Shown: one piece after another, positions 8,693 through 16,517 of the stretch
Numbering within the stretch: the first letter of the stretch is position 1
Layout: every line of letters begins with the position of its first letter
Origin: Mycolicibacter terrae
GTDB taxonomy: Bacteria > Actinomycetota > Actinomycetes > Mycobacteriales > Mycobacteriaceae
Assembly: GCF_010727125.1 (NCBI RefSeq)
Contig: NZ_AP022564.1
Coordinates: 682,001 to 746,000, forward strand
Reading direction: 5' to 3'
Length of the DNA: 64,000 nucleotides
The notes under the pieces: generated by a model
What the model saw: the letters and a program-made list of their open reading frames with translations, nothing else
The model's database searches: none
Told to the model about the DNA's origin: nothing
Translations under genes and position numbers: made by a program

Positions 8693-9607
8693 ATGACCGC
8701 GAATATCGGCGAGGCCGGCCGGGCGGTGTCGTCGCCGCCGACCGAGCGGGTGATCAGGATTCTGGAACTGTTGGCCTCTGACCCCGAACGCAGCTTCTCG
8801 CTGTCGGAGATCGCCCGGATTCTCCATATCAGTCACGGGACCTGCCACGCGATCGTCACCACGTTGGCGGCTCGGCAGTGGATCGTGCGTGACCGGCACT
8901 CCGGCGGTTACTCATGGGGGCCCGCGCTGGCCGCGCTGACCCGGCCGGTCAACAAGGCGGCGTTTCGCCCGGAACTGCAGCGGCTCTCCGACACCGTCGG
9001 CATGCAGGTCGTGCTGGGCGCCCGGCAGGGGCCGACGGTGGTGGTGACCGACACCGTCGGCGAATCACTCGCGGCACCGCTGGTCAGTGTCGGGTTTCGG
9101 ATGCCGATAGTGGCCCCGTTCTGCCGGGAGTTCGTCGCCGAGGCCGGCGAGCAGGTCAGACGGGAGTGGCTAGGAGGATTGGGCGCCCCCTCACCGCGCC
9201 TGCGCCGGCGGCTGAGCGCGGTGCTCGACGAAGTGCGCAGCCGCGGGTACGCGATCGAGCGGATGAGCCGCGAATATGTCCGGGTCTATTCGGCGCTGCA
9301 GGCGCTGGCCGCCGAGGGCGAGCCCGACGAGATCACCGCCCGGCTGGCCAGCGCCTTCGCCGACCTGACGGTGGTGGACTACCTGCCCGGTGAGCTCGAC
9401 AGCACTGAGCACCGGGTCGCCAACGTGGCCGCACCGATCCACGACGCGGATGGCACGGTCACCATGTCGGTGGGGGCGTCCCCGTTCGCGACCATGACGC
9501 CATCCGAGGTCAGTGACCTCGGTGCCGCTGTGCGGGAGACCGCGGCACGCATCGAATCACTGTGGGCCGCAAAGGCCGATCCAACCATTGAAGGGGTAGG
9601 GCCATGA
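8693..9607 (+). CDS. IclR-family transcriptional regulator
   Basis: A 304-residue regulator. The N-terminal winged helix (PPTERVIRILELLASDPERSFSLSEIARILHIS and the following HGTCHAIVTTL recognition helix) is of the IclR type. The remainder is an IclR-like GAF-related effector domain, although its conservation is weak. It is embedded between an SDR and a SnoaL-like gene with a 1-bp gap upstream and a 4-bp overlap downstream, so it is probably co-transcribed with, and controls, the surrounding catabolic genes. The effector is likely an acyl-CoA or aromatic-type intermediate; this is inference. Confidence 0.8.
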   Translation: MTANIGEAGRAVSSPPTERVIRILELLASDPERSFSLSEIARILHISHGTCHAIVTTLAARQWIVRDRHSGGYSWGPALAALTRPVNKAAFRPELQRLSDTVGMQVVLGARQGPTVVVTDTVGESLAAPLVSVGFRMPIVAPFCREFVAEAGEQVRREWLGGLGAPSPRLRRRLSAVLDEVRSRGYAIERMSREYVRVYSALQALAAEGEPDEITARLASAFADLTVVDYLPGELDSTEHRVANVAAPIHDADGTVTMSVGASPFATMTPSEVSDLGAAVRETAARIESLWAAKADPTIEGVGP

Positions 9608-10044
9608 CCGAGGACGCCGCTGCGAAAGCCGACATCACCGATGTCCTGCTGCAGTATGCGACCGCGATCGACACCAAGGATTGGGAGCTGTTTCGGACCT
9701 GCTTCACCGACGACGTCGACGCCGACTACGGCGAGATCGGCCGGTGGTCCGACGCGACGTCCCTCACCGAGTTCATGGCGGTGACACACGAGCCGACGAG
9801 CGACACCAAGCACATGCTGCACAACATGGTCATCGACCTCGTCGACGACCACCACGCCACCGCCGTGACCTATGTGCACACCGTGCAGGCGCTCGCCGCC
9901 GACCCCAAGCAGTGGGTGGATGCGGTCGGCCAATACCGCGACGATTTGGTGTCGACGAGCGAGGGCTGGCGGATCGCGCGCCGTCGTTTCACCTTGACGC
10001 GCATGCTCACCAGCTTCGATATTGCGGCTGCGCAACCGAGTTAA
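9604..10044 (+). CDS. SnoaL-like (NTF2-fold) protein
   Basis: A 146-residue alpha+beta barrel protein of the SnoaL-like superfamily. The family hallmark YATAIDTKDWELFRTCFTDD places the pocket aspartates. Members act as ketosteroid isomerase-type isomerases, dehydratases or aldol cyclases, or as small subunits of oxygenases. It begins with an ATGA overlap to the IclR gene. A relative at 15094 carries nearly the same N-terminal signature (YCRYLDTKDWAAWRALFTDD), and a third, more distant one is at 37187. The exact reaction cannot be assigned. Confidence 0.8.
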   Translation: MTEDAAAKADITDVLLQYATAIDTKDWELFRTCFTDDVDADYGEIGRWSDATSLTEFMAVTHEPTSDTKHMLHNMVIDLVDDHHATAVTYVHTVQALAADPKQWVDAVGQYRDDLVSTSEGWRIARRRFTLTRMLTSFDIAAAQPS

Positions 10045-10060
10045 CCGTCGACACAGGAGA

Positions 10061-10213
10061 ATGACGATGCGCGCTGTGGTGCTCAACGAGGGCGAACTGA
10101 CTGTCCGCGAGACCACCGACCCCGTGCCCGGCGAAGGGCACCGGCTGCTGCCGACGCTGTCCTGCGCCATCTGCGGCGGCCACATCATCGGCCAGCAGCG
10201 AGACACATGGTGA
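10061..10213 (+). pseudogene. Truncated N-terminus of a zinc-type alcohol dehydrogenase (MDR)
   Basis: A well-positioned ribosome site (AGGAGA) leads into about 50 codons that begin MRAVVLNEGELTVRE and continue PVPGEGHRLLPTLSCAICGG. This is the start of the GroES-like domain of medium-chain dehydrogenases, where a catalytic-zinc region of the form ACGICGSD is expected. The reading then degenerates (HIIGQQRDTW) and stops inside the next gene. The whole cofactor domain is missing. It is best read as a deletion remnant fused to the upstream edge of the epimerase-like gene. The start may be at 10061 or 10067. Confidence 0.7.
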
Positions 10214-11217
10214 GAAAGAAGTTGGTGATCGGGGCAAGCGGGTTTCTCGGCTCCCACGTCACCCGACAACTCGTCGGCGCCGGCGAAGACGTTCGGGTCC
10301 TGATCCGCGCCACCAGCTCGACACGCGCGATCGACGGCCTCGATGTCGAGATCCGGCGCGGCGACATCTTCGACCAGGACGCCGTGCGCTCGGCGATGAG
10401 CGGATGCGATGTCGTCTACTACTGCGTGGTCGATACCCGCGCCTGGTTGCGCGAATCGGAACCGTTGTACCGCACCAACGTCGAGGGCCTGCGCCATGTC
10501 CTCGATGTTGCGGCCGGTGCGGAACTGGACCGGTTCGTGTTCACCAGTTCGATCGGAACCATCGGGCGGGTCGATCACGGTCTGGCCGATGAGCGCACCG
10601 CGCACAACTGGCTCGACAGCGGCGGGGACTACATCCGCAGCCGGGTGCAGGCGGAGAACCTGGTGCTGGATTACCACCGGGAGAAGGGCCTGCCGGCGGT
10701 GGCGATGTGTGTCGCCAACACCTACGGCTCCGGCGATTGGCAGCCCACCCCGCACGGCGGGCTGGTCGCCGCTGCCGTCCGCGGGAAGCTGCCCTTCTAC
10801 ATCTCCGGCGCGCAAGCCGAGGTCGTCGGCGTCGATGATGCGGCGCGCGCCCTGATTTTGGCCGGGCAACGCGGTAGGCCGGGCCAACGCTACATCGTCT
10901 CCGAACGGTTCATGAGTGCTCGTGACATCTACCGGGCGGCGTGCGCCGCGGTCGATGTCGAGCCCCCGAGGCTGGGGGTGCCGTTCGCGGTGATGTCGGC
11001 ACTGGGACACTTCGCCCAGTTCGCGGCCCGGCTGCGGCGGCGCGACACCGCACTCACCCCGCTGTCGATACGACTGATGCACATCATGTCGCCGATGAAT
11101 CACGACAAGGCTGTCCGGGAACTGGGCTGGACCCCTAGGCCCACCACCGATGCATTGGCCGAAGCCGCCGGCTTCTTCCGCAGCAGGCGGCGCACCAAGA
11201 ATCAGGAGGGCTCGTGA
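10207..11217 (+). CDS. Extended SDR (NAD-dependent epimerase/dehydratase-like)
   Basis: A 336-residue extended SDR beginning with the Rossmann motif GASGFLGSHVTRQLV. It resembles dihydroflavonol-reductase/3-beta-hydroxysteroid-dehydrogenase-like proteins. The active-site region reads DYIRSRVQAE, so the usual YxxxK is YxxxR. The paralogue at 19421 shows the same change and the same order of features (RIDGLDVE-like strand, YYCVVDTRA, YIVSERFMSARD). It probably acts on a hydroxy or keto group of a ring substrate, but the altered lysine makes normal SDR catalysis uncertain. It overlaps the next gene by 4 bp. Confidence 0.8.
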   Translation: MVRKKLVIGASGFLGSHVTRQLVGAGEDVRVLIRATSSTRAIDGLDVEIRRGDIFDQDAVRSAMSGCDVVYYCVVDTRAWLRESEPLYRTNVEGLRHVLDVAAGAELDRFVFTSSIGTIGRVDHGLADERTAHNWLDSGGDYIRSRVQAENLVLDYHREKGLPAVAMCVANTYGSGDWQPTPHGGLVAAAVRGKLPFYISGAQAEVVGVDDAARALILAGQRGRPGQRYIVSERFMSARDIYRAACAAVDVEPPRLGVPFAVMSALGHFAQFAARLRRRDTALTPLSIRLMHIMSPMNHDKAVRELGWTPRPTTDALAEAAGFFRSRRRTKNQEGS

Positions 11218-13439
11218 GCGTGGCACTCACCGTCGAGCAGCGGGAACTCGGTGAATCACTGCGGCGCTTCGCCGCCCGGCACGCGCCGACCGCCGACACC
11301 CGTAAGGCTTTCGACTCGCTGGCGGCCGGCGAACTGCCCGGCTGGTGGCCGGAGCTGGTGACCAACGGGTTTCACGCCGTCCACCTGCCCGAGTCGTGCG
11401 GCGGACAGGGCGGAGGCCTGCTGGACGCCGCCGGTGTCCTGGAGGCCGCCGGAAAAGCGTCCCTGCCGGGGCCGCTGCTGGCGACGGTCACCGCGGGAGC
11501 GGTCGGGCTGCTCGCCGATGCGACACCCGCCCGCGAGGCGTTTCTGGGCGCCTTGTCATCGGGTGCGCCGGCGACCGTGGTCCTGCCGCAACACGCGAAG
11601 CTCACCGCACATCCGACCGGCGATGGATGGCTCATCGACGGTGCCGCCGAACTGATCTCGGCTGTCTGCTCGGCGCGGCTCGCGCTGGTCTGCGCCGAGC
11701 TCACCGACGGTGCGGCGATCTGGCTGCCCGTGGACATGTCCCGGCCGGAAGTGGCGGTCCGGCCGGCCGCGGGCACCGATCTGCTCACCGACGTGGGAAC
11801 GATCACGTTTACCGGCTACCCCGCGGCGGCGGCAGACGCCATGACCGGTATCGACCCCGGCCGTGCCGAATGGCTCACCGTCGGGCTCGCCGCGGCGGTA
11901 TCTGCAGGTATCGCCGGTTGGTGTGTCGAGGCGGCTACCCAACATCTGCGCACCCGCGAACAGTTCGGCAAGCTGATCGGGACTTTCCAGGCGCTGCAAC
12001 ACCAAGCGGCCATGCTGCTGGTGAACAGCGAACTGGCCAGTGCTGCCGCCTGGGACGCCGTTCGCGCGGCCTCCGACGAACCCGACCAGCACGAGATGGC
12101 GGCCGCGGCTGCCGCGTTGATTGCCATCGCGCCGTGCCCGGATGCCGTCCTGGACACGCTGACGATGTTCGGCGCCATCGGCTTCACCTGGGAACACGAC
12201 CTGCACCTGTACTGGCGCCGGGCCACCAGCATCGCCGCATCGATCGGCACTGTCACCGGTTGGGCACGGCGCCTCGGTGAGCTCACCACCACGCAGCAGC
12301 GGGATTTCACTGTCGATCTCGGCGGCGCCGAAGCCGAGTTCCGGGCGGAGATCGCCGCGACGCTCGATGCTGCGAGTTTCCTGCGCAACGACGGACCCGG
12401 ACGGCAAGGCGACTACCCGCACTTCGAGACAGGTCCGCAGCGAACCCTGATCGCCGAAGCCGGACTCATCGCGCCGCACTGGCCGGCGCCGTGGGGTATC
12501 GACGCCACCCCGTTGCAGCAGCTCATCATCGTCGAGGAATTCGCCAACCGCCCTGCGCTGGTGCGGCCGTCGCTGGGCATCGCCGAATGGATCCTACCGT
12601 CGCTCCTGCGGGCAGCGCCGGATGCCTTGCGCCAGCGGCTGATTCCGCCTACGCAGCGCGGCGATCTGGCTTGGTGCCAGCTCTTCAGCGAACCCGGGGC
12701 CGGTTCGGACCTGGCGTCCCTGACCACCCGGGCGGTCAAGGTCGACGGCGGCTGGCGCGTCAACGGACACAAGATCTGGACGTCGTGTGCGCAGCGCGCC
12801 GACTACGGCGCACTGCTGGCCCGAACTGATCCCGACGCGGCCAAACACCGCGGCATCGGCTACTTCATCGTGGACATGCGCTCGGAGGGTATCGAGATCC
12901 AGCCGATCGTGCAGGCCACCGGTGACTCCGAGTTCAACGAGGTCTTCCTCACCGACGTCTTCGTCCCCGACGACATGCTGCTCGGCGAGCCCACCGGGGG
13001 CTGGCAGCTGGCACTTGCCACCATGGCCGAAGAACGCTCCGCCATCAGCGGATACGTCCACTTCGACCGGGCTGTCGCATTGCGGCGGCTGGCAGCCGCC
13101 CCGGGCGAGCAGCGCGACGACGCGGCTCGGGCGCTGGGCGAGCTCGACGCCTACACCAATGCCATCAAGGCGCTCGGCGTACGCGAGACCATCAGACTGC
13201 TGGACGGGCAGGGCCTGGGGGCGGCATCAAGCATCGCCAAAGTGGCGATGAACGTCCTGCTGCGCAGCACCTTCCGGGCCACTTTGGCCATTGCCGGGCG
13301 GCTGGCGATGACAACCGACTCCGACCCGGCCGTCGTCGAACCGTACCTGCTGTCGCCGGCCGAGCTGATCGGCGGCGGCACCAACGAGATCCAGCTGAAC
13401 GTCATCGCCCAGATGATCCTCGGCCTGCCCCGCAAGTGA
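11214..13439 (+). CDS. Fused double-domain acyl-CoA dehydrogenase (FadE34-like layout)
   Basis: A 741-residue protein with two acyl-CoA dehydrogenase modules in tandem. The first (about 1-365) lacks the flavin motif and resembles a short alpha-type subunit. The second (about 373-741) has FSEPGAGSD near residue 490, VNGHKIWTS and the terminal GGGTNEIQLNVIAQMILGL. The layout equals a heteromeric dehydrogenase fused into one chain, as in FadE34 of Mycobacterium tuberculosis (about 711 residues), which acts on a steroid side-chain acyl-CoA. The GTG start overlaps the previous stop (GTGA). It probably dehydrogenates a branched or ring-bearing acyl-CoA. Confidence 0.88.
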   Translation: MSVALTVEQRELGESLRRFAARHAPTADTRKAFDSLAAGELPGWWPELVTNGFHAVHLPESCGGQGGGLLDAAGVLEAAGKASLPGPLLATVTAGAVGLLADATPAREAFLGALSSGAPATVVLPQHAKLTAHPTGDGWLIDGAAELISAVCSARLALVCAELTDGAAIWLPVDMSRPEVAVRPAAGTDLLTDVGTITFTGYPAAAADAMTGIDPGRAEWLTVGLAAAVSAGIAGWCVEAATQHLRTREQFGKLIGTFQALQHQAAMLLVNSELASAAAWDAVRAASDEPDQHEMAAAAAALIAIAPCPDAVLDTLTMFGAIGFTWEHDLHLYWRRATSIAASIGTVTGWARRLGELTTTQQRDFTVDLGGAEAEFRAEIAATLDAASFLRNDGPGRQGDYPHFETGPQRTLIAEAGLIAPHWPAPWGIDATPLQQLIIVEEFANRPALVRPSLGIAEWILPSLLRAAPDALRQRLIPPTQRGDLAWCQLFSEPGAGSDLASLTTRAVKVDGGWRVNGHKIWTSCAQRADYGALLARTDPDAAKHRGIGYFIVDMRSEGIEIQPIVQATGDSEFNEVFLTDVFVPDDMLLGEPTGGWQLALATMAEERSAISGYVHFDRAVALRRLAAAPGEQRDDAARALGELDAYTNAIKALGVRETIRLLDGQGLGAASSIAKVAMNVLLRSTFRATLAIAGRLAMTTDSDPAVVEPYLLSPAELIGGGTNEIQLNVIAQMILGLPRK

Positions 13440-13463
13440 CCGCACTCAGATAGAGGACAACAC

Positions 13464-14672
13464 ATGGGATTACGAGGAGAGGCCGCGATCGTCGGGTACG
13501 TCGAGCTGCCGCCCGAGCGGATGAACAAAGCCGGCCCGGCCCCGTTCACGCTCGAACAATGGGCCGAGCTGAGCGCGGATGCGCTCGCCGACGCAGGGCT
13601 ATCAGGTGAACTCGTCAACGGCATCGTCACCTCGCACCTGGGCGAGTCGGAGATCTTCGTCCCCTCGACCATCGCCGAATACCTGGGCGTGTCGGCCCGC
13701 TTCGCCGAGATCGTGGACCTGGGCGGTGCCAGTGCGGCCGCCATGGTGTGGCGTGCGGCGGCCGCAATCGAACTCGGCATCTGTGATGTGGTGCTGTGCG
13801 CGTTGCCGGCCCGCTACATCACCCCGATGTCGGAGAAAAAACCCAAGCCCTTGGTCGACGCGATGTTCTTCGGTTCGTCGAGCAACCAATACGGGTCGCC
13901 GCAGGCCGAATTTGAGATCCCCTACGGAAACCTCGGCCAGAACGGCCCCTACGGACAGGTGGCGACCCGCTACGGTGCGACATACGGCTACGACGAGCGG
14001 GCCATGGCCAAGCTCGTCGTCGACCAGCGAATCAACGCCAACCACACCGACGGCGCCATCTGGCGTGACACGCCGCTGACCGTCGAGGACGTGCTGGCCA
14101 GCCCGATCATCGCCGATCCCCTGCACATGCTGGAGATCGTGATGCCCTGCGTCGGCGGTGCCGCCGTGGTGATCGCGAACGCCGAGGTCGCCCGGCGAGC
14201 CCGAAACCGTCCGGTGTGGGTCAAAGGCTTCGGTGAGCATGTGCCGTTCAAGACCCCGACCTACGCCGCGGACCTGCTGGCCACTCCGATCGCCGAGGCC
14301 GCCGACACCGCCTTTGCGATGACTGACCTGACCCGCGCGGACATGGACATGGTCTCCATCTACGACTGCTACACCATCACCGTGCTGCTGTCGCTGGAGG
14401 ACGCCGGCTTCTGCGAGAAGGGCAAAGGGATGCAGTTCATCACCGACCACGACTTGACCTTCCGCGGCGATTTCCCGCTCAACACCGCCGGCGGCCAACT
14501 CGGATTCGGGCAGGCCGGCCTGGCCGGTGGCATGCACCATGTCTGTGACGCCACGCGCCAGGTCATGGGCCGGGCCGGTGCCGCCCAGGTGGCCGACTGC
14601 AACCGGGCCTTCGTCTCGGGCAACGGCGGCATTCTGAGCGAACAGACCGCTCTTATCCTGGAAGGAGACTGA
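13464..14672 (+). CDS. Thiolase-fold lipid-transfer protein (Ltp2-like), no catalytic Cys
   Basis: A 402-residue thiolase-superfamily protein. Where thiolases carry the nucleophilic cysteine (NxxCxSG), this one reads VDLGGASAAAM, so the cysteine is absent. The C-terminal PLNTAGGQLGFGQAGLAGG and DATRQVMGRAGAAQVADCN match lipid-transfer/SCP2-thiolase relatives such as Ltp2. In Ltp2, retro-aldol cleavage of a steroid side-chain hydroxyacyl-CoA uses tyrosines instead; SIYDCYTITVL here is a candidate tyrosine segment. The immediate downstream partner is a DUF35 protein, as expected of Ltp2-type aldolases. Retro-aldolase activity is therefore inferred rather than thiolysis. Confidence 0.82.
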   Translation: MGLRGEAAIVGYVELPPERMNKAGPAPFTLEQWAELSADALADAGLSGELVNGIVTSHLGESEIFVPSTIAEYLGVSARFAEIVDLGGASAAAMVWRAAAAIELGICDVVLCALPARYITPMSEKKPKPLVDAMFFGSSSNQYGSPQAEFEIPYGNLGQNGPYGQVATRYGATYGYDERAMAKLVVDQRINANHTDGAIWRDTPLTVEDVLASPIIADPLHMLEIVMPCVGGAAVVIANAEVARRARNRPVWVKGFGEHVPFKTPTYAADLLATPIAEAADTAFAMTDLTRADMDMVSIYDCYTITVLLSLEDAGFCEKGKGMQFITDHDLTFRGDFPLNTAGGQLGFGQAGLAGGMHHVCDATRQVMGRAGAAQVADCNRAFVSGNGGILSEQTALILEGD

Positions 14673-14678
14673 GCACCG

Positions 14679-15101
14679 ATGACCACCTTCGAACGCCCGA
14701 TGCCGGTGAAGACACCCACCACCGCACCGTTCTGGGACGCGCTGGCGCAGCACCGCATCGTCATCCAGTACTCGCCGTCGACTGACAGCTATGTGTTCTA
14801 CCCGCGGGTCCGGGCGCCGCGCACCCTGGCCGACGACCTGGAATGGCGCGAGATCTCCGGGATGGGCACGCTGTACTCCTTTACGGTTGCCCGCCGGCCG
14901 GTCGGCATCCACTTCGCCGACGCCGTGCCGCAATTGCTCGCGATCGTCGAGTGGGATGAAGGGCCACGGTTCTCCACCGAGCTGGTCAACGTCGATCCCG
15001 CGGACCTGGTCGTCGGTATGCGGGTGCGGCCGGTGTTCTGCGATTACCCGGAGCATGACGTCACGATGTTGCGCTACGAACCGGTGGCGAACCATGACTG
15101 A
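14679..15101 (+). CDS. DUF35 / OB-fold acyl-CoA-associated protein, degenerate zinc ribbon
   Basis: A 140-residue DUF35-family protein: a short N-terminal rubredoxin-like region followed by an OB-fold. The expected CxxC...CxxC zinc ribbon reads QYSPSTDSYVFYPRVRAP, with no cysteines, so zinc is probably not bound. The OB part (GTLYSFTVARRP, PQLLAIVEW) is intact. DUF35 subunits bind CoA esters and partner thiolase-fold enzymes, as in ChsH2-Ltp2. It begins after a strong GGAAGGAG site, 6 bp behind the cysteine-less thiolase-fold gene, and ends overlapping the SnoaL gene. Confidence 0.83.
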   Translation: MTTFERPMPVKTPTTAPFWDALAQHRIVIQYSPSTDSYVFYPRVRAPRTLADDLEWREISGMGTLYSFTVARRPVGIHFADAVPQLLAIVEWDEGPRFSTELVNVDPADLVVGMRVRPVFCDYPEHDVTMLRYEPVANHD

Positions 15102-15582
15102 CGACGCGGCCACCGAGATCGAGGCGATCAAACGCCTGAAGTCCCGCTACTGCCGCTACCTCGACACCAAGGACTGGGCCGCCTGGCGTGCCCTGTTCAC
15201 CGACGACTTCGTCAGCGACACCTCCCGCGCCGGCGGCAAACTCATCAGCGGCGCCGACGAATTCGTCGCCTTCACCCGCAAAAGTCTGCGAGATCAACCC
15301 ACTGTCCACCAGGTTCATGCACCCGACATCGAGTTGACCTCGCCGACCACCGCCGGCGGGGTATGGGCACTGGAAGACGTGGTGCGGTTCGGACCCGGCG
15401 TGAACCTGCGTGGTTACGGTCACTACACCGAGACCTACGAGAAGACCGACGGTCAGTGGCGGATCAAGACCTCGACGCTGACCCGGCTGCGCGAGGACGT
15501 GTTCAACGGGTTGTTCGCCGTCTACCTCTCGCCGCGCATCCGCGCGGTGCTGGGCCCAGTCGCCGGGCGGGTGATGCGCTGA
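15094..15582 (+). CDS. SnoaL-like (NTF2-fold) protein
   Basis: A 162-residue SnoaL-like protein. The ATG at 15094 overlaps the DUF35 stop codon and gives an N-terminus (MTDDAATEIEAIKRLKSRYCRYLDTKDW) typical of the family. A His/Asp pocket is suggested by TVHQVHAPDIEL and RGYGHYTETYEK. Relatives are isomerases, dehydratases or hydroxylase components. It closes the plus-strand run that began at 7035; the next SDR has its own promoter-like region. The exact chemistry is unknown. Confidence 0.8.
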   Translation: MTDDAATEIEAIKRLKSRYCRYLDTKDWAAWRALFTDDFVSDTSRAGGKLISGADEFVAFTRKSLRDQPTVHQVHAPDIELTSPTTAGGVWALEDVVRFGPGVNLRGYGHYTETYEKTDGQWRIKTSTLTRLREDVFNGLFAVYLSPRIRAVLGPVAGRVMR

Positions 15583-15610
15583 GCCGGTGTCCCGAATGCA
15601 TTACGGGAAG

Positions 15611-15625
15611 GCCTATAGTATAGGC
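15611..15625. promoter_or_regulatory. 15-bp perfect palindrome overlapping a -10 box
   Basis: GCCTATAGTATAGGC has seven-base arms around a central G. It contains TATAGT (15614-15619), a good mycobacterial -10 hexamer, with a predicted start near 15626 and a leader of about 45 nt to the GTG of the SDR. An imperfect second inverted repeat, CCCG-N9-CGGG, lies at 15591-15607. The arrangement suggests a repressor operator placed on the promoter. The cognate regulator is not identifiable. Confidence 0.6.
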
Positions 15626-15670
15626 GCCGGGCCGGGTCCCGGGTTGTCGTATCCGAAAAGGGGAACGTTC

Positions 15671-16444
15671 GTGGAGATCGAAGGCAAAGGCGCGATCATC
15701 GTCGGCGGAGCATCGGGCTTCGGCAAAGCGACAGCAGAGCTGCTGGCCAACCGCGGGGCCAAGGTGGCGATCCTGGACCGGCCGCAGTCCAAGGGCAAGG
15801 AGGTCGCCGAATCGATCGACGGCCACTTCTTCGACGCCGACGTCACCGATTTCGCCGGGATCGAGCAGGTGCTGAACGAGGCGGTCAAGGCTCTGGGCGG
15901 CGTGCACATCGTCGTCACCACCGCCGGCGGCACCACCGCGGGCGGCGGTATCGGTGAACGCACGATCAAACGAGACGGGCCGCACGATCTGGAGACGTTC
16001 CGCAGCACCCAGGATCTCAACGTAGTCGGCACTTTTAACGTCAGTCGACTCGCCGCCTGGCACATGAGCACCAATGAGCCGGAGGACGACGAGCGCGGCG
16101 TGATCATCAATACGTCCTCGATCGCGGCGTTCGAGGGCCAGATCGGCCAAATCGCCTACACCGCATCCAAGGCCGCCATCGCGGGGATGTGCCTGACGAT
16201 GGCCCGCGATCTCGGGGGCGTGGGCATCCGGGTGCTGGCGATCGCTCCCAGCCTGTTCGCCACCGGCCTGACCCAGGGGATCCCGGACGAGTTCGCCGCG
16301 GTGCTGACCAAGGACGCGGCGTTCCCCAAACGGCTCGGCCGCCCGGAGGAGTACGCCAAGCTGGCAGCGGCGATCGTGGAGAACCCGATGCTCAACGGCC
16401 AGTGCATCCGCCTGGACGGCGGCCAGCGCTTCGCGCCGAAGTGA
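15671..16444 (+). CDS. Short-chain dehydrogenase/reductase (SDR)
   Basis: A 257-residue classical SDR. GGASGFGKATAELL binds the dinucleotide, INTSSIAAFEG holds the catalytic serine and YTASKAA the tyrosine and lysine. The length and the C-terminal NPMLNGQCIRLDGGQRFAPK resemble type II 3-hydroxyacyl-CoA dehydrogenase (HSD10-like) enzymes, which would suit beta-oxidation of the pathway's acyl-CoAs. The GTG at 15671, behind AAAAGGGGAAC, was chosen over an ATG at 15587 because it gives the standard N-terminus and leaves room for the promoter. It ends before a convergent gene, separated by a strong hairpin. Confidence 0.86.
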   Translation: MEIEGKGAIIVGGASGFGKATAELLANRGAKVAILDRPQSKGKEVAESIDGHFFDADVTDFAGIEQVLNEAVKALGGVHIVVTTAGGTTAGGGIGERTIKRDGPHDLETFRSTQDLNVVGTFNVSRLAAWHMSTNEPEDDERGVIINTSSIAAFEGQIGQIAYTASKAAIAGMCLTMARDLGGVGIRVLAIAPSLFATGLTQGIPDEFAAVLTKDAAFPKRLGRPEEYAKLAAAIVENPMLNGQCIRLDGGQRFAPK

Positions 16445-16462
16445 CGTTGCGTTGATTTTGCG

Positions 16463-16500
16463 GTCAGGGTTGCTGAACCACGTTGTGCCGCAGCCCTGAC
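16463..16500. terminator. Hairpin between convergent genes
   Basis: GTCAGGGTTGC (16463-16473) pairs with GCAGCCCTGAC (16490-16500): eleven base pairs including one G-U, with a 16-nt loop. It lies 18 bp beyond the SDR stop and 18 bp beyond the stop of the minus-strand amidohydrolase, so it could end transcription from both sides. No U tract follows, which is common in mycobacteria. Confidence 0.6.
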
Positions 16501-16517
16501 TGCAGAGTCAAGGACGG

